From positions 1-24,604 of the forward strand of contig JAFGUS010000045.1 of assembly GCA_016938395.1 (NCBI GenBank): DNA of 24,604 nucleotides, read 5' to 3'. Of the stretch, positions 7,931 to 15,905 are shown in pieces; within the stretch, counting starts at the first letter, position 1, and every line of letters begins with the position of its first letter. A program made the translations under genes and the position numbers. The notes below the pieces were generated by a model. That model did not search any database. It had not been told where the DNA came from and was given only the letters and a program-made list of their open reading frames with translations. This stretch comes from Coriobacteriia bacterium (GTDB lineage: Bacteria > Actinomycetota > Coriobacteriia > Anaerosomatales > Anaerosomataceae).

Positions 7931-7962
7931 GGACCGTTTGCTGGGGTCCACTATATAAATAT
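7931..7962 (-). promoter_or_regulatory. candidate aor promoter with small inverted repeat
   Basis: An AT-only stretch (7952-7962) stands out in this GC-rich sequence, 54 nt before the aor start, and offers TATATA on the minus strand as a -10. GGACC (7931-7935) and GGTCC (7945-7949) form an inverted repeat just downstream, near the expected start of transcription, and could be an operator. No clear -35 is visible. The 287-nt divergent gap 7899-8185 holds this element and the panB promoter, and I see no gene in it. Confidence 0.4.
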
Positions 7963-8112
7963 GCCCACCTCGTGCCGGTATGTCTACGCAAGCGGGGCTA
8001 ATCCGTCGAGCGGCGCTCTGATGGCGCTGACCGGGGCGCTCTGGCGCTGGAGGACGCACACCGGACTTCCGCGCCAGGTGCACTGAGGCGCGCACGGTCA
8101 CCGCGCGCGCGA

Positions 8113-8121
8113 TGCTATACT
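8113..8121 (+). promoter_or_regulatory. extended -10 promoter of panB
   Basis: TGCTATACT is an extended -10 (TGn plus TATACT), 64 nt before the panB start. There is no good -35, as is common for extended -10 promoters. It would drive the five-gene pan-nad operon. Confidence 0.5.
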
Positions 8122-8185
8122 CGTCACCCGTCCGAGGGGTGGCCTGGACCGTATGCGGCCGGGACCGCCGGGAAGGAGGCGCACT

Positions 8186-9070
8186 GTGAGTGCAGTGCCC
8201 AGTGGAGCCGCGTCCGCGCGCGTGAGGACCGCCACGTTGGCGGCCATGAAGTCTGCCGGCGAGCGCATCGTCATGATCACCGCGTACGACACGCCCGGCG
8301 CCCGTCTCGCGGATGCGGCCGGTGTCGACGCCATCCTGGTCGGTGACTCTCTCGGCATGACCGTGCTCGGGTACGGGAGCACGCTCCCGGTCACGATGGA
8401 CGACATGGTGCGCGCCACCGCCGCCGTATCCCGTGGCAGTGCGCGTGCCCTCGTGATCGCGGACATGCCATTCATGAGCTACCAGGTAAGCCGCGAGGCA
8501 GCGCTTGCCAACGCTGGTCGGCTGCTCGCAGAGGCCGGTGCTCACGCCGTGAAGCTCGAGGGCGGCGCCACGGTGGCACCGCTCGTGGAGGCCATGGTGG
8601 CCGCCGGAATCCCCGTCATGGGTCACGTGGGCCTCACGCCGCAGTCGGTGAACGTCTTCGGTGGCTACAAGGTGCAGGGTCGCGACGTCACCGGAGCCCT
8701 CACGCTCGTCGAGGACTGCCGTGCGCTGCAGGCTGCGGGCGCGTTCTCCGTCGTGCTCGAGCTCGTGCCAGCCGAACTGGCCGCGCTCGTCACCGCCGAG
8801 CTCGGCATCCCGACCATCGGCATCGGCGCGGGCGCGGGGTGCGACGGCCAGGTGCAGGTGTTCCACGACATCCTCGGGCTGGGCGAGTTCGCGCCGCGTC
8901 ACGCCAAGCGCTACGCCGAAGTGGGCGTTGCGATCACGTCGGCTGTGGCCGAGTACGCGCGGGAAGTGCGGGACGGCGTGTTCCCCGCCGAGGAGAACCT
9001 TACGCACATGGAGCCCTCGGTGGCGGCCGAGATCGGCCGCGCCCTGCCCCGTGCGGGCCGGGAGTCGTGA
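8186..9070 (+). CDS. panB: 3-methyl-2-oxobutanoate hydroxymethyltransferase
   Basis: This enzyme transfers a hydroxymethyl group from methylene-tetrahydrofolate to alpha-ketoisovalerate, giving ketopantoate for pantothenate and CoA. The start is GTG 8186, with GGAAGGAGG at 8171-8179. The protein has 294 residues. Motifs are MITAYDTPGARLADAAGVDAI, VGDSLGMTVLGY (metal-binding Asp), VTMDDM, DMPFMSYQ, AVKLEGG, the MGHVGLTPQS loop and IGIGAGAGCDGQVQV near the active site. It is the first gene of panB-panC-nadA-nadB-nadC and ends one base before panC. The folate operon of this window would supply its cofactor. Confidence 0.96.
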   Translation: MSAVPSGAASARVRTATLAAMKSAGERIVMITAYDTPGARLADAAGVDAILVGDSLGMTVLGYGSTLPVTMDDMVRATAAVSRGSARALVIADMPFMSYQVSREAALANAGRLLAEAGAHAVKLEGGATVAPLVEAMVAAGIPVMGHVGLTPQSVNVFGGYKVQGRDVTGALTLVEDCRALQAAGAFSVVLELVPAELAALVTAELGIPTIGIGAGAGCDGQVQVFHDILGLGEFAPRHAKRYAEVGVAITSAVAEYAREVRDGVFPAEENLTHMEPSVAAEIGRALPRAGRES

Positions 9071-9071
9071 C

Positions 9072-9923
9072 ATGGAGACCCTCGTCTCCAAAGACGAAGT
9101 CCGCCGCGCGGTTGCCGAGGCGCGCGCGGTAGGCCAGCGCATCGCACTCGTGCCGACCATGGGCGCGCTTCACGAGGGCCACCTGTCGCTCGTTCGGGCC
9201 GCCCACGAGCGTGCCGAGTATGTGGTGGTCTCCGTGTTCGTGAACCCCACGCAGTTCGGGCCGGGTGAGGACTTCGAAGCGTACCCACGCGACCTTGAGG
9301 GGGATCTCGAGCTTCTCGAGGCCGAGGGCGTGGCGCTCGTTTTCGCTCCTGCCACCGCGACGATGTACGATCCTGGCGCCACGGTGATCGTAGACCCCGG
9401 TCCGCTCGGCGACGTTCTTGAAGGCGCCATCCGGCCGACCCACTTTCGCGGCGTATGCACGGTGGTGGCGAAGCTCTTCGGCATCGTGGAACCCGACCTC
9501 GCGTTCTTCGGCGAGAAGGACTTCCAGCAGCTCGCGATCGTGCGCACCATGGTCCGCGATCTCGACCTGCCGGTTCGCGTGGTGGGGTGCCCCACGATCC
9601 GCGAGCCGGATGGGCTTGCCATGTCGAGCCGCAACGTGTATCTCTCACCCGATGAGCGTGCAGCCGCCACGGTGCTCTATCGTGCGCTCCGCGCGGCCGA
9701 GGCACGCATGCTCGCGGGTGAGCGTGACGCCCGCGCTCTGGTGGAGGTCATGCGAGCCAAGATCGCCACGGAGCCGCTGGCGGTGCCCGACTACACCGAG
9801 GTGGCCGACGCCGTCACGCTCGCGCCACTCGACGCTCTCGACAGCTCGCCTGCCCGCGCACTCGTCGCAGCGCGCCTTGGCAGCACGCGTCTCATCGACA
9901 ACCTGGCGCTGGAGGTGGGGTAG
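9072..9923 (+). CDS. panC: Pantothenate synthetase
   Basis: This enzyme joins pantoate and beta-alanine with ATP. ATG 9072 is one base after the panB stop and has GGGAG at 9060-9064. A longer open frame upstream lies inside panB and is not used. The 283-residue protein has the HIGH-type site VPTMGALHEGHLSLV (about 30-44), FVNPTQFGPGEDF, THFRGVCTVV, the FGEKDFQQL loop and the KMSKS-like MSSRNVYL. All core catalytic motifs are intact. panD, which makes beta-alanine, is not in the window. The next gene, nadA, begins directly after the stop codon. Confidence 0.96.
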   Translation: METLVSKDEVRRAVAEARAVGQRIALVPTMGALHEGHLSLVRAAHERAEYVVVSVFVNPTQFGPGEDFEAYPRDLEGDLELLEAEGVALVFAPATATMYDPGATVIVDPGPLGDVLEGAIRPTHFRGVCTVVAKLFGIVEPDLAFFGEKDFQQLAIVRTMVRDLDLPVRVVGCPTIREPDGLAMSSRNVYLSPDERAAATVLYRALRAAEARMLAGERDARALVEVMRAKIATEPLAVPDYTEVADAVTLAPLDALDSSPARALVAARLGSTRLIDNLALEVG

Positions 9924-10841
9924 ATGGTCGAGGTTCGCGCGGCGCTTGCCGCCGAGGTCCGGGAGCTCGCCCGCGAGCGGGACGCCGTGATCTTTGCGCA
10001 CAACTACCAGCGCGCGGAGGTCCAGCAGGTTGCCGACATCGTGGGGGACTCGCTCGAACTCGCGCGTCGCGCCTCCGAGGCGGACGCCGCGGTCATCGTG
10101 CTCGCAGGCGTGCGTTTCATGGCTGAGACCGCGGCTATCCTTGCCACCGGCAAGACGGTGCTGCTTCCGCACACGGGAGCCGGGTGTCCGATGGCCGACA
10201 TGATCACCGCCGCGCATCTCTCCGACTGGAAGGCCGAGTTTCCCGGCGTGCCGGTTGTGATGTACGTGAACTCCTCGGCAGAGGTCAAAGCGCTCACCGA
10301 CGTCTGCTGCACGTCAGCGAACGCGGTGGAGGTCGTCCGCTCCCTCGGCTCGCCGCGGGTGCTCTTCGCCCCCGATCGCAACCTCGGCGCGTGGGTGGCG
10401 GCGCAACTCCCCGAGATCGAGGTCATCGCCTGGAACGGGTACTGTCCCGTGCACGATGAAGTGACGCTCGAGCGCGTGCGCGACGCGCAGGCGCTGCACC
10501 CCGATGCGGTCGTCATCGCGCACCCCGAGTGCCGTCCGGAGGTGAGCGCGGCGGCCGACGCGGTGCTCTCCACGAGCCAGATGATGCGGTACGCCGCCGA
10601 GGCTGAGGCGTCCGAGTTCATCGTGGTGACCGAGGCCGGGCTGCTGCACGGCTTGCAGGCCGCCGCGCCGGAGAAGCGCTTCTACCATCTCGCGCCGGCG
10701 ATGATCTGCGCCGACATGAAGCTTACGCGCCTCGAGCACGTCCGCGATGCGCTCGCCGACCTCTCCGGTGAGGTGGTCGTGCCGGCCGCGGTAGCCGACG
10801 CGGCCCGCGCGTCGCTCGAGCGCATGACGGCGATCGGCTAG
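9924..10841 (+). CDS. nadA: Quinolinate synthase
   Basis: This [4Fe-4S] enzyme condenses iminoaspartate (from NadB) with dihydroxyacetone phosphate to give quinolinate, an oxygen-sensitive step of de novo NAD synthesis. The ATG follows the panC stop without a gap, with GGAGG at 9911-9915. The 305-residue protein has AHNYQRAEVQQVADIVGDS near the start. Three conserved cluster cysteines are at C88 (GAGCPMADM), C174 (NGYCPVH) and C262 (MICADMK), matching the spacing of the short NadA type. HPEC and TEAGLLH are also present. Confidence 0.96.
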   Translation: MVEVRAALAAEVRELARERDAVIFAHNYQRAEVQQVADIVGDSLELARRASEADAAVIVLAGVRFMAETAAILATGKTVLLPHTGAGCPMADMITAAHLSDWKAEFPGVPVVMYVNSSAEVKALTDVCCTSANAVEVVRSLGSPRVLFAPDRNLGAWVAAQLPEIEVIAWNGYCPVHDEVTLERVRDAQALHPDAVVIAHPECRPEVSAAADAVLSTSQMMRYAAEAEASEFIVVTEAGLLHGLQAAAPEKRFYHLAPAMICADMKLTRLEHVRDALADLSGEVVVPAAVADAARASLERMTAIG

Positions 10842-10874
10842 GCGCGCACGGTGGGCGTCCGAGGAGGGGGTGCG

Positions 10875-12563
10875 GTGCTCAAAGAGTCCTCGGCAGGGGC
10901 CCTTGCGAGCGCTGCGATCCCGCCCGCGCTCGACACCCGCTATGTCGTCGGCTTCGACACCGACACGCTCCCCTCGGAGCACGCCGATGTGCTCGTCGTC
11001 GGTTCGGGCATCGCGGGACTCACGGCGGCGCTCCACGCATCAAGGCTCGGGAGTGTCACGCTCGTGACCAAGTCCGAGGTCACCGACGCCAACACGTGGT
11101 ACGCGCAGGGTGGCATCGCCGGCGCGGTGGGCGAGGCCGACTCGGTCGAGCTCCACCTCGCCGACACGCTCGTGGTGGGGCAGGGACTCTGCGATCCGGA
11201 CGTGGTGCGCGCGGTGGTGGGCGAGGCCGCCGATGCGCTCGGAGAGCTCGAGGCGCTCGGCGTGAGATTCGACCGCGCCGCCTCCGGCGTGCTCGCGCTT
11301 GCGCGTGAGGGCGGCCACAGTCTGCCGAGGGTGCTCCACTCGGGAGACGCCACCGGCGCCGAGGTGCAGAACACGCTCTCGGCGGTGGTGCGGCAGGCAG
11401 ATGGGATCCGGCTCGTCGAGGACGCGTTCCTCGTGGACCTGCTGACCGACGGCGACCGCTGCGTGGGCGCGCTCGTCATGGACCGCGGCAGCCACGCGCT
11501 CATCGCACTTCACGCCGATGCTGTCGTTCTGGCGACGGGCGGGTCCGGACAGATGTACCGCGTGACCACCAACCCCCTTGTGGCAACGGGTGACGGCGTG
11601 GCGGCGGCCTGGCGCGCCGGTGCCGAGATCGCCGACATGGAGTTCGTGCAGTTCCATCCCACCGCGCTGGACAGCGAGGCGACGCCCAAATTCCTCATCA
11701 CCGAGGCGCTCCGCGGCGAGGGCGCCTACCTGCTCGACTGCGACCTGGAGCGCTTCATGCCCGCCCTCCATCCGCTCGCCGAACTTGCCCCTCGCGACGT
11801 GGTGAGCCGTGAGATCGAGAAGGTGATGCACCGCTGCGGTCGGCCCAACGTCTGGCTCGACGCGCGGCACCTCGGCGCCGCGTTCCTCGAGAGTCGGTTC
11901 CCCACCATCACCGCGGGTTGTGCCGAGGCGGGATACGAGCTCTCGCGTGATCTGGTGCCGGTGGCTCCGGCGGCGCACTACCTCATCGGCGGGGTGCGGA
12001 CCGACATCGACGGCCGTTCGTCGCTGCCGGGGCTCTACGCGGCGGGTGAGTGTTCGGCCTCGGGCCTGCACGGAGCCAACCGTCTTGCGAGTAACTCGCT
12101 CTTGGAGGGGCTCGTCTTCTCGCGACGCATCGTACGGGCGCTTGCCGACGAGCGCGTTCGCACGCGTCCGGTCCGGGTGGTGGCGAGGGCGCCGGAGCCC
12201 GGTACCGCTGACGCAGCCGCCATCCGGGCCGCCCTCCAGGTGACGATGAGCCATCACGGCGCGGTCACCCGTTCGGCGCACGGCCTCGCCGGCGCCGCGG
12301 AGGCTGTCGTTGAACTCGCCGGCAGCGTTGCTGGCGACGGCCCGCACGCGATCGAGACGCGCAACCTCCTGGTAAACGCGGCCCTCACGGTTGCATCCGC
12401 GCTTGTGCGCGAGGAGAGCCGGGGCACGCACTTCCGCAGCGATCGTCCCGCCCGGGATGACGAACACTGGAGGAGCCACATCGTGTGGCGACGCGGCGGT
12501 GAGCTGCGGCTTGAGTCGGTCATCACTGACGAGACCATCCCGCATCCGGAGGGAAACCGATGA
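10875..12563 (+). CDS. nadB: L-aspartate oxidase
   Basis: This FAD enzyme oxidises L-aspartate to iminoaspartate and in anaerobes often uses fumarate as acceptor. GTG 10875 is chosen because GAGGAGG (10861-10867) lies 7 nt upstream; a GTG at 10851 is also in frame but has no site. The 562-residue protein has a 40-residue N-terminal arm before the FAD fold. Motifs are VVGSGIAGLTAAL (FAD), NTWYAQGGIAGAV, HSGDATGAEVQNTL, QFHPTAL, ITEALRGEGAYLL, the catalytic PRDVVSREIE region and GLHGANRLASNSLLEGLVF. The C-terminal helical domain is complete. The end overlaps nadC (ATGA). Confidence 0.95.
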   Translation: MLKESSAGALASAAIPPALDTRYVVGFDTDTLPSEHADVLVVGSGIAGLTAALHASRLGSVTLVTKSEVTDANTWYAQGGIAGAVGEADSVELHLADTLVVGQGLCDPDVVRAVVGEAADALGELEALGVRFDRAASGVLALAREGGHSLPRVLHSGDATGAEVQNTLSAVVRQADGIRLVEDAFLVDLLTDGDRCVGALVMDRGSHALIALHADAVVLATGGSGQMYRVTTNPLVATGDGVAAAWRAGAEIADMEFVQFHPTALDSEATPKFLITEALRGEGAYLLDCDLERFMPALHPLAELAPRDVVSREIEKVMHRCGRPNVWLDARHLGAAFLESRFPTITAGCAEAGYELSRDLVPVAPAAHYLIGGVRTDIDGRSSLPGLYAAGECSASGLHGANRLASNSLLEGLVFSRRIVRALADERVRTRPVRVVARAPEPGTADAAAIRAALQVTMSHHGAVTRSAHGLAGAAEAVVELAGSVAGDGPHAIETRNLLVNAALTVASALVREESRGTHFRSDRPARDDEHWRSHIVWRRGGELRLESVITDETIPHPEGNR

Positions 12564-13468
12564 TCTTCACGCTGCCGACCACAGACGACCTGATCGCCGC
12601 GGCGCTCGCCGAGGACCTCGGCGTACAGCCGTCACGGGTACTCTCGGCCGCGGACACCGGCGCCCCACTTCTCGACCGCGACGTCACCTCTTCGGCCACG
12701 GTGCCCGGCGATGCGGTCTTCACCGGCAGCATCACGGCCCGCGATGCCGGTGTCGCCTGCGGCCTGCCCGCGGTGGCCCGCACCTTCGAAATGCTGGCCC
12801 ACGCCGCTGGTTCCCTGCCGGTGAACTGCTTCCCGCTCGTGGCCGAGGGTGCCGACGTCGCATCCGGCACGGCCGTGATGGAGATCTCGGGACCGGCGCG
12901 GACGGTGCTTGCCGCCGAGCGGACGGCGCTCGACATCGTGATGGTGCTCTCGGGAATCGCCACCGAGGCACGCCGGTGGCAGCGCGCCGCCGGAGACCGG
13001 ATGGCGGTCACCGACACGCGAAAGACGCTGCCAGGACTGCGGGCGCTCTCAAAGTACGCGGTGGCTGTCGGCGGTGCGCACAACCACCGCGCGGGCCTCT
13101 TCGACATGGTCCTCATCAAGGACAACCACATCGCGCACGCTGGCGGGATTGCCGCGGCGGTCGCCGCCGCCCGTGCCGCGCACTCCGATCTTCTTGTGGA
13201 GTGCGAGGCGGACTCCATCGAGCAGGCGGTCGAGGCTGCGCGTGCCGGCGCCGACTACGTGCTGCTCGACAACATGGATGATGCGACACTCACGCGAGCG
13301 GTCGAGGCGGTGCGCGAGACCGCTGCCGGGCGCAAATGTCTCACCGAGGCCTCGGGCCGCGTCATGTTCGATCGCCTGCCGGCGCTTGCGGCAACCGGTG
13401 TCGACCGCGTCTCGTCGAGCGCGCTCACGCTTGCGAGGCCGATGGACTTCGGCTTGGATGCCGGGTAA
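12560..13468 (+). CDS. nadC: Nicotinate-nucleotide pyrophosphorylase (quinolinate phosphoribosyltransferase)
   Basis: This enzyme converts quinolinate and PRPP to nicotinate mononucleotide, completing the nadABC route in this operon. The ATG overlaps the nadB stop and has GGAGGG at 12548-12553. The 302-residue protein has ALAEDLG at the N-terminus, then DTRKTLPGLRALSKYAV, GGAHNHRAGLFDMVLIKDNH (substrate and PRPP site), VECEADS, VLLDNM and a TGVDRVSSSALT phosphate-binding end. Nothing essential is missing. A strong hairpin lies 24 nt after the stop. Confidence 0.96.
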   Translation: MIFTLPTTDDLIAAALAEDLGVQPSRVLSAADTGAPLLDRDVTSSATVPGDAVFTGSITARDAGVACGLPAVARTFEMLAHAAGSLPVNCFPLVAEGADVASGTAVMEISGPARTVLAAERTALDIVMVLSGIATEARRWQRAAGDRMAVTDTRKTLPGLRALSKYAVAVGGAHNHRAGLFDMVLIKDNHIAHAGGIAAAVAAARAAHSDLLVECEADSIEQAVEAARAGADYVLLDNMDDATLTRAVEAVRETAAGRKCLTEASGRVMFDRLPALAATGVDRVSSSALTLARPMDFGLDAG

Positions 13469-13492
13469 GGCGTCACGGCAGCCGCGCGTACG

Positions 13493-13522
13493 GTGCGCCG
13501 CAGCGCGTGCGCTGCGGCGCAC
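13493..13522. terminator. perfect 14-bp inverted repeat after nadC
   Basis: GTGCGCCGCAGCGC (13493-13506) is followed after only 2 nt by its exact reverse complement (13509-13522), giving a very stable GC stem. It begins 24 nt after the nadC stop and is followed by GGGAAATG with no T-run. It could be a terminator without a U-tract or a processing stop. Its position between two operons supports a terminator role. Confidence 0.5.
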
Positions 13523-13624
13523 GGGAAATGGGAACGTCGCCAGACACACCCGAGAGGTCTGTGCATGGTACGCTCGGCAGATGGGAATCGACCCGTTCCG
13601 TCGATCATCACCTAGAGGACGTCC

Positions 13625-14134
13625 GTGACGCCTGAGGGTATCCGCGAGACTTACCTGCGTTGGGTGCGCCGGGCGTCGCCCGCGCTCCTGTTGCCGCTCG
13701 CGCTTACGGGCGTGGTGCAGGCGGCGTCCGCGGCTCCCTGGTGGTCCGAAGGTCCCGCGCCCTCCGGTGCAGGCCGGTACCTGTTCCTCTCGGTGGCAGT
13801 CGCCGCGGTGGTGGTGGGGCGCAACATCCGCACACGCGACACCGCCGACGGGCCGCTCGATGCTGCGGCGCTCACGTCGCTCTCGTGGCGGCTGCTCGTC
13901 TACGCCCTGGCGCCGGTGACCATCGGCGCGGTCCTCGTTATCATGACGCGGCAGCTCTGGGACTTCTACGCGCTCCTACTCGTCACCCTGGTCGGGCTCG
14001 GCGTGCTCTTCCCGCGCTACGAGCAGTGGGTGACATGGTCGGCGCCTGGGTCTCCTGCGCGCGATATCGAAGCGCCGGAGACGCCGCTCGCTACGCCGGA
14101 CGCAGCGGAGACCCCAGGCGGTGAGCCGTCGTGA
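13625..14134 (+). CDS. Hypothetical four-helix membrane protein
   Basis: I do not recognise this 169-residue protein. The start is GTG 13625, with GAGGA about 7 nt upstream. Hydrophobic stretches at about 19-37, 51-66, 88-107 and 112-130 suggest four membrane helices. A short basic N-terminus comes first, and a Pro/Glu/Ala-rich tail of about 30 residues ends the protein. No catalytic motif is visible. Its stop overlaps the GTG of the dedA-like gene by four bases (GTGA), so the two are probably co-translated and may work together at the membrane. The 156-nt gap before it holds the nadC hairpin and no clear promoter. Confidence 0.7.
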   Translation: MTPEGIRETYLRWVRRASPALLLPLALTGVVQAASAAPWWSEGPAPSGAGRYLFLSVAVAAVVVGRNIRTRDTADGPLDAAALTSLSWRLLVYALAPVTIGAVLVIMTRQLWDFYALLLVTLVGLGVLFPRYEQWVTWSAPGSPARDIEAPETPLATPDAAETPGGEPS

Positions 14135-14886
14135 ACGTGCCGCAGACCGGCTTCGCGCCGCTCGACTGGTTCCTGGCAGCCCTCGACACGTGGGGTCACC
14201 TCATTGTCATCGGCTTCACCATCTCGGAGAACCTGTTCGTGATCGGCTCGTTCACGCCCGGCGAGACGGTGGTGATGGCTGCTGGGTTCGTCTCCGAAGC
14301 GGGCGGTCTGAACCCCTGGCTCGTCGGTGTGTCCTCGCTCGTGGGCACGCTCACCGGCAGCAACCTGTCGTACTGGTTCGGCAGACGCGGCGGGCGCGAT
14401 GCGCTGCTGCGCTGGGGCGGGAAGTTCTTCGACGAGGAGCGCATCACCGCGGCAGAGGAGTACTTCGAGTTGCACGGCAACAAGACGGTGCTCGTCTCGC
14501 GCTTTGCCGCCGGGTTTAAGAACTTCGTGCCGGTGATCGCGGGTGCGTCTCGCATGCGGCTGTGGATTTTCGAGCTCTATACGCTCATCGGCGCGCTCAT
14601 CTACACCACGCTTATGATCATGCTCGGCCGGATCTTCGCCGAGAACTTCGACCGCGCGCTTGAGATCGCCCGCAACCTCACGTGGTTCGGCTTCTTCGTA
14701 CTCGTTGCGATGATCGCCTTCCTGCTCTGGGGGCGGCACACGCTCATCGCTCGCAAGGTCGACCGGCTTGCCGAGGCAGCCGAGGTGGAGCGCGAGGCCG
14801 AGGAGGATGCTGCCGAGTTCGAGCGCGGGTTCGAGGAGGATCCCGCAGCACCCGAGGACGGTGACGTGGGTGCGCCCGGCGCGTAG
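14131..14886 (+). CDS. DedA/VTT-family membrane protein
   Basis: DedA proteins are membrane proteins linked to lipid carrier recycling and proton-dependent transport; the substrate here is unknown. The GTG start overlaps the upstream stop. In the 251-residue product, the family motifs are ENLFVIGSFTPGETV (about 33-47), GTLTGSNLSYWFGRRGG (about 72-88) and an amphipathic YFELHG...VSRFAAGFKNFVPVIAGASRM stretch (about 115-142). The usual PGVR after RF is AGFK here, so a Lys replaces the common Arg. Membrane helices follow at about 148-165 and 185-203. The last 45 residues are a charged, mostly acidic tail. The birA start lies inside its 3' end. Confidence 0.88.
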   Translation: MNVPQTGFAPLDWFLAALDTWGHLIVIGFTISENLFVIGSFTPGETVVMAAGFVSEAGGLNPWLVGVSSLVGTLTGSNLSYWFGRRGGRDALLRWGGKFFDEERITAAEEYFELHGNKTVLVSRFAAGFKNFVPVIAGASRMRLWIFELYTLIGALIYTTLMIMLGRIFAENFDRALEIARNLTWFGFFVLVAMIAFLLWGRHTLIARKVDRLAEAAEVEREAEEDAAEFERGFEEDPAAPEDGDVGAPGA

Positions 14887-15838
14887 GGCCGCTGTCGCCC
14901 ACGCTCTCACGTCGGCAGGGGGAGATGGCCTCTCCGGCGAAGCGCTTGCGCGCGCGCTCGGCATCTCGCGGGTGGCGGTAGCCAAGCACATCGACGCGCT
15001 CCGCGAGCTCGGCTATGCGATAGAGGCTGTTCCGCGCACCGGCTACCGGCTCGTCTCAGCGCCCGACATCTGCATTCCCGAGGAGGTCTGCCCGCTTCTC
15101 ACCGATCCACTCTGGGTCGGCTGCGAGGGCGGTCTGGAGACGGCCTCCACCAACAACGACGCCAAGCGGCTCGCCCGCGCGGGCGCTCCCGCGGGCACGC
15201 TCGTCGTGGCCGCACGGCAGACCGGCGGTCGGGGTCGGCTGGGTAGGACGTGGGAGTCACCAGGTGGCGGTGTCTACGCCTCCACGGTGCTCCGGCCCGC
15301 GCTCGCGCCGGCCGCGATGGGGGCCGTGGGGCTCGCGGTCTCCCTCGGCGTCGCACGCGCTCTCGAACGGTTTGGTGTGCCCGTGGGCCTCAAGTGGCCG
15401 AACGACGTCGTCGCGGACGGCAGAAAGCTCGCGGGCGTGCTCGTTGAGATGGCGGCTGAAGCCGACACGGTGGAGTGGATGGTCGCCGGCTGTGGGCTCA
15501 ACGTGGCGGGCGTTGGGCGCGACGACGCAGCATGCGTGCGCGAGTGGGCGCCCTCAACGCGCGTGGCCGAGGTTGCGGCGGCCACGCTCGATGGCATAGC
15601 CGGCGCGTACCGTGCGTTCCAAGTCGGCGGCTTCGGCTCGATCGCTGACGACTACCGGCAGCGGCTCGTGCTCGCCGGACGGGAGGTGGTCGTGCGAGAC
15701 GCCAGCGGTGCGGTGATCGGGCGGGGCGTGGCCGAGACGGTTGACGACCGCGGGGCGCTCGTGGTCGCCCACCATGGGACGATGATGACCGTGGTGGCTG
15801 GAGACGTGACGCTGCGGGACCCACGGCGGCCGTTTTGA
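14870..15838 (+). CDS. birA: Bifunctional biotin-[acetyl-CoA-carboxylase] ligase and biotin operon repressor
   Basis: This protein makes biotinyl-AMP, transfers biotin to carboxylases, and with its DNA-binding domain represses biotin genes. GTG 14870 is preferred because GAGGAC lies 10 nt upstream; GTG 14861 is also possible. It overlaps the dedA end. The 322-residue product has an N-terminal winged helix-turn-helix (about 8-60: LSGEALARALGISRVAVAKHI). The ligase core follows with STNNDAKRLA, QTGGRGRLGRTWESPGGGVY (biotinyl-AMP loop) and LKWPNDVVADGRKLAGVLVE. The C-terminal SH3-like domain has GREVVVRDASGAVIGRG. A matching operator lies just downstream, before bioY. Confidence 0.94.
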   Translation: MRPARRAAVAHALTSAGGDGLSGEALARALGISRVAVAKHIDALRELGYAIEAVPRTGYRLVSAPDICIPEEVCPLLTDPLWVGCEGGLETASTNNDAKRLARAGAPAGTLVVAARQTGGRGRLGRTWESPGGGVYASTVLRPALAPAAMGAVGLAVSLGVARALERFGVPVGLKWPNDVVADGRKLAGVLVEMAAEADTVEWMVAGCGLNVAGVGRDDAACVREWAPSTRVAEVAAATLDGIAGAYRAFQVGGFGSIADDYRQRLVLAGREVVVRDASGAVIGRGVAETVDDRGALVVAHHGTMMTVVAGDVTLRDPRRPF

Positions 15839-15864
15839 CGCGCTGCCTGCGCGTCCTTTAGAGT
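15835..15864 (+). promoter_or_regulatory. bioY promoter (TTGACG-N18-TAGAGT)
   Basis: TTGACG (15835-15840) overlaps the birA stop codon. TAGAGT (15859-15864) follows after 18 nt. The predicted start of transcription, near 15871, falls inside the BirA-type operator, as expected for repression. Confidence 0.5.
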
Positions 15865-15889
15865 AAACCACTCGCATCAGGTGGTTTAC
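15863..15889. promoter_or_regulatory. BirA operator upstream of bioY
   Basis: GTAAACCAC (15863-15871) and GTGGTTTAC (15881-15889) form a perfect 9-bp inverted repeat with a 9-nt spacer. The half-sites GTAAACC and GGTTTAC match the well-known BirA site TTGTAAACC...GGTTTACAA. They are 13 nt apart here, against 16 in Escherichia coli. It lies between a BirA with a DNA-binding domain and the biotin transporter gene, and it overlaps the end of the -10 and the likely transcription start. Confidence 0.85.
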
Positions 15890-15905
15890 AGCTGGGAGGA
15901 CGTCT

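Noticed and set aside
11040..12545. 501-codon open frame on the minus strand
   Set aside because: It is a shadow of nadB without recognisable domains.
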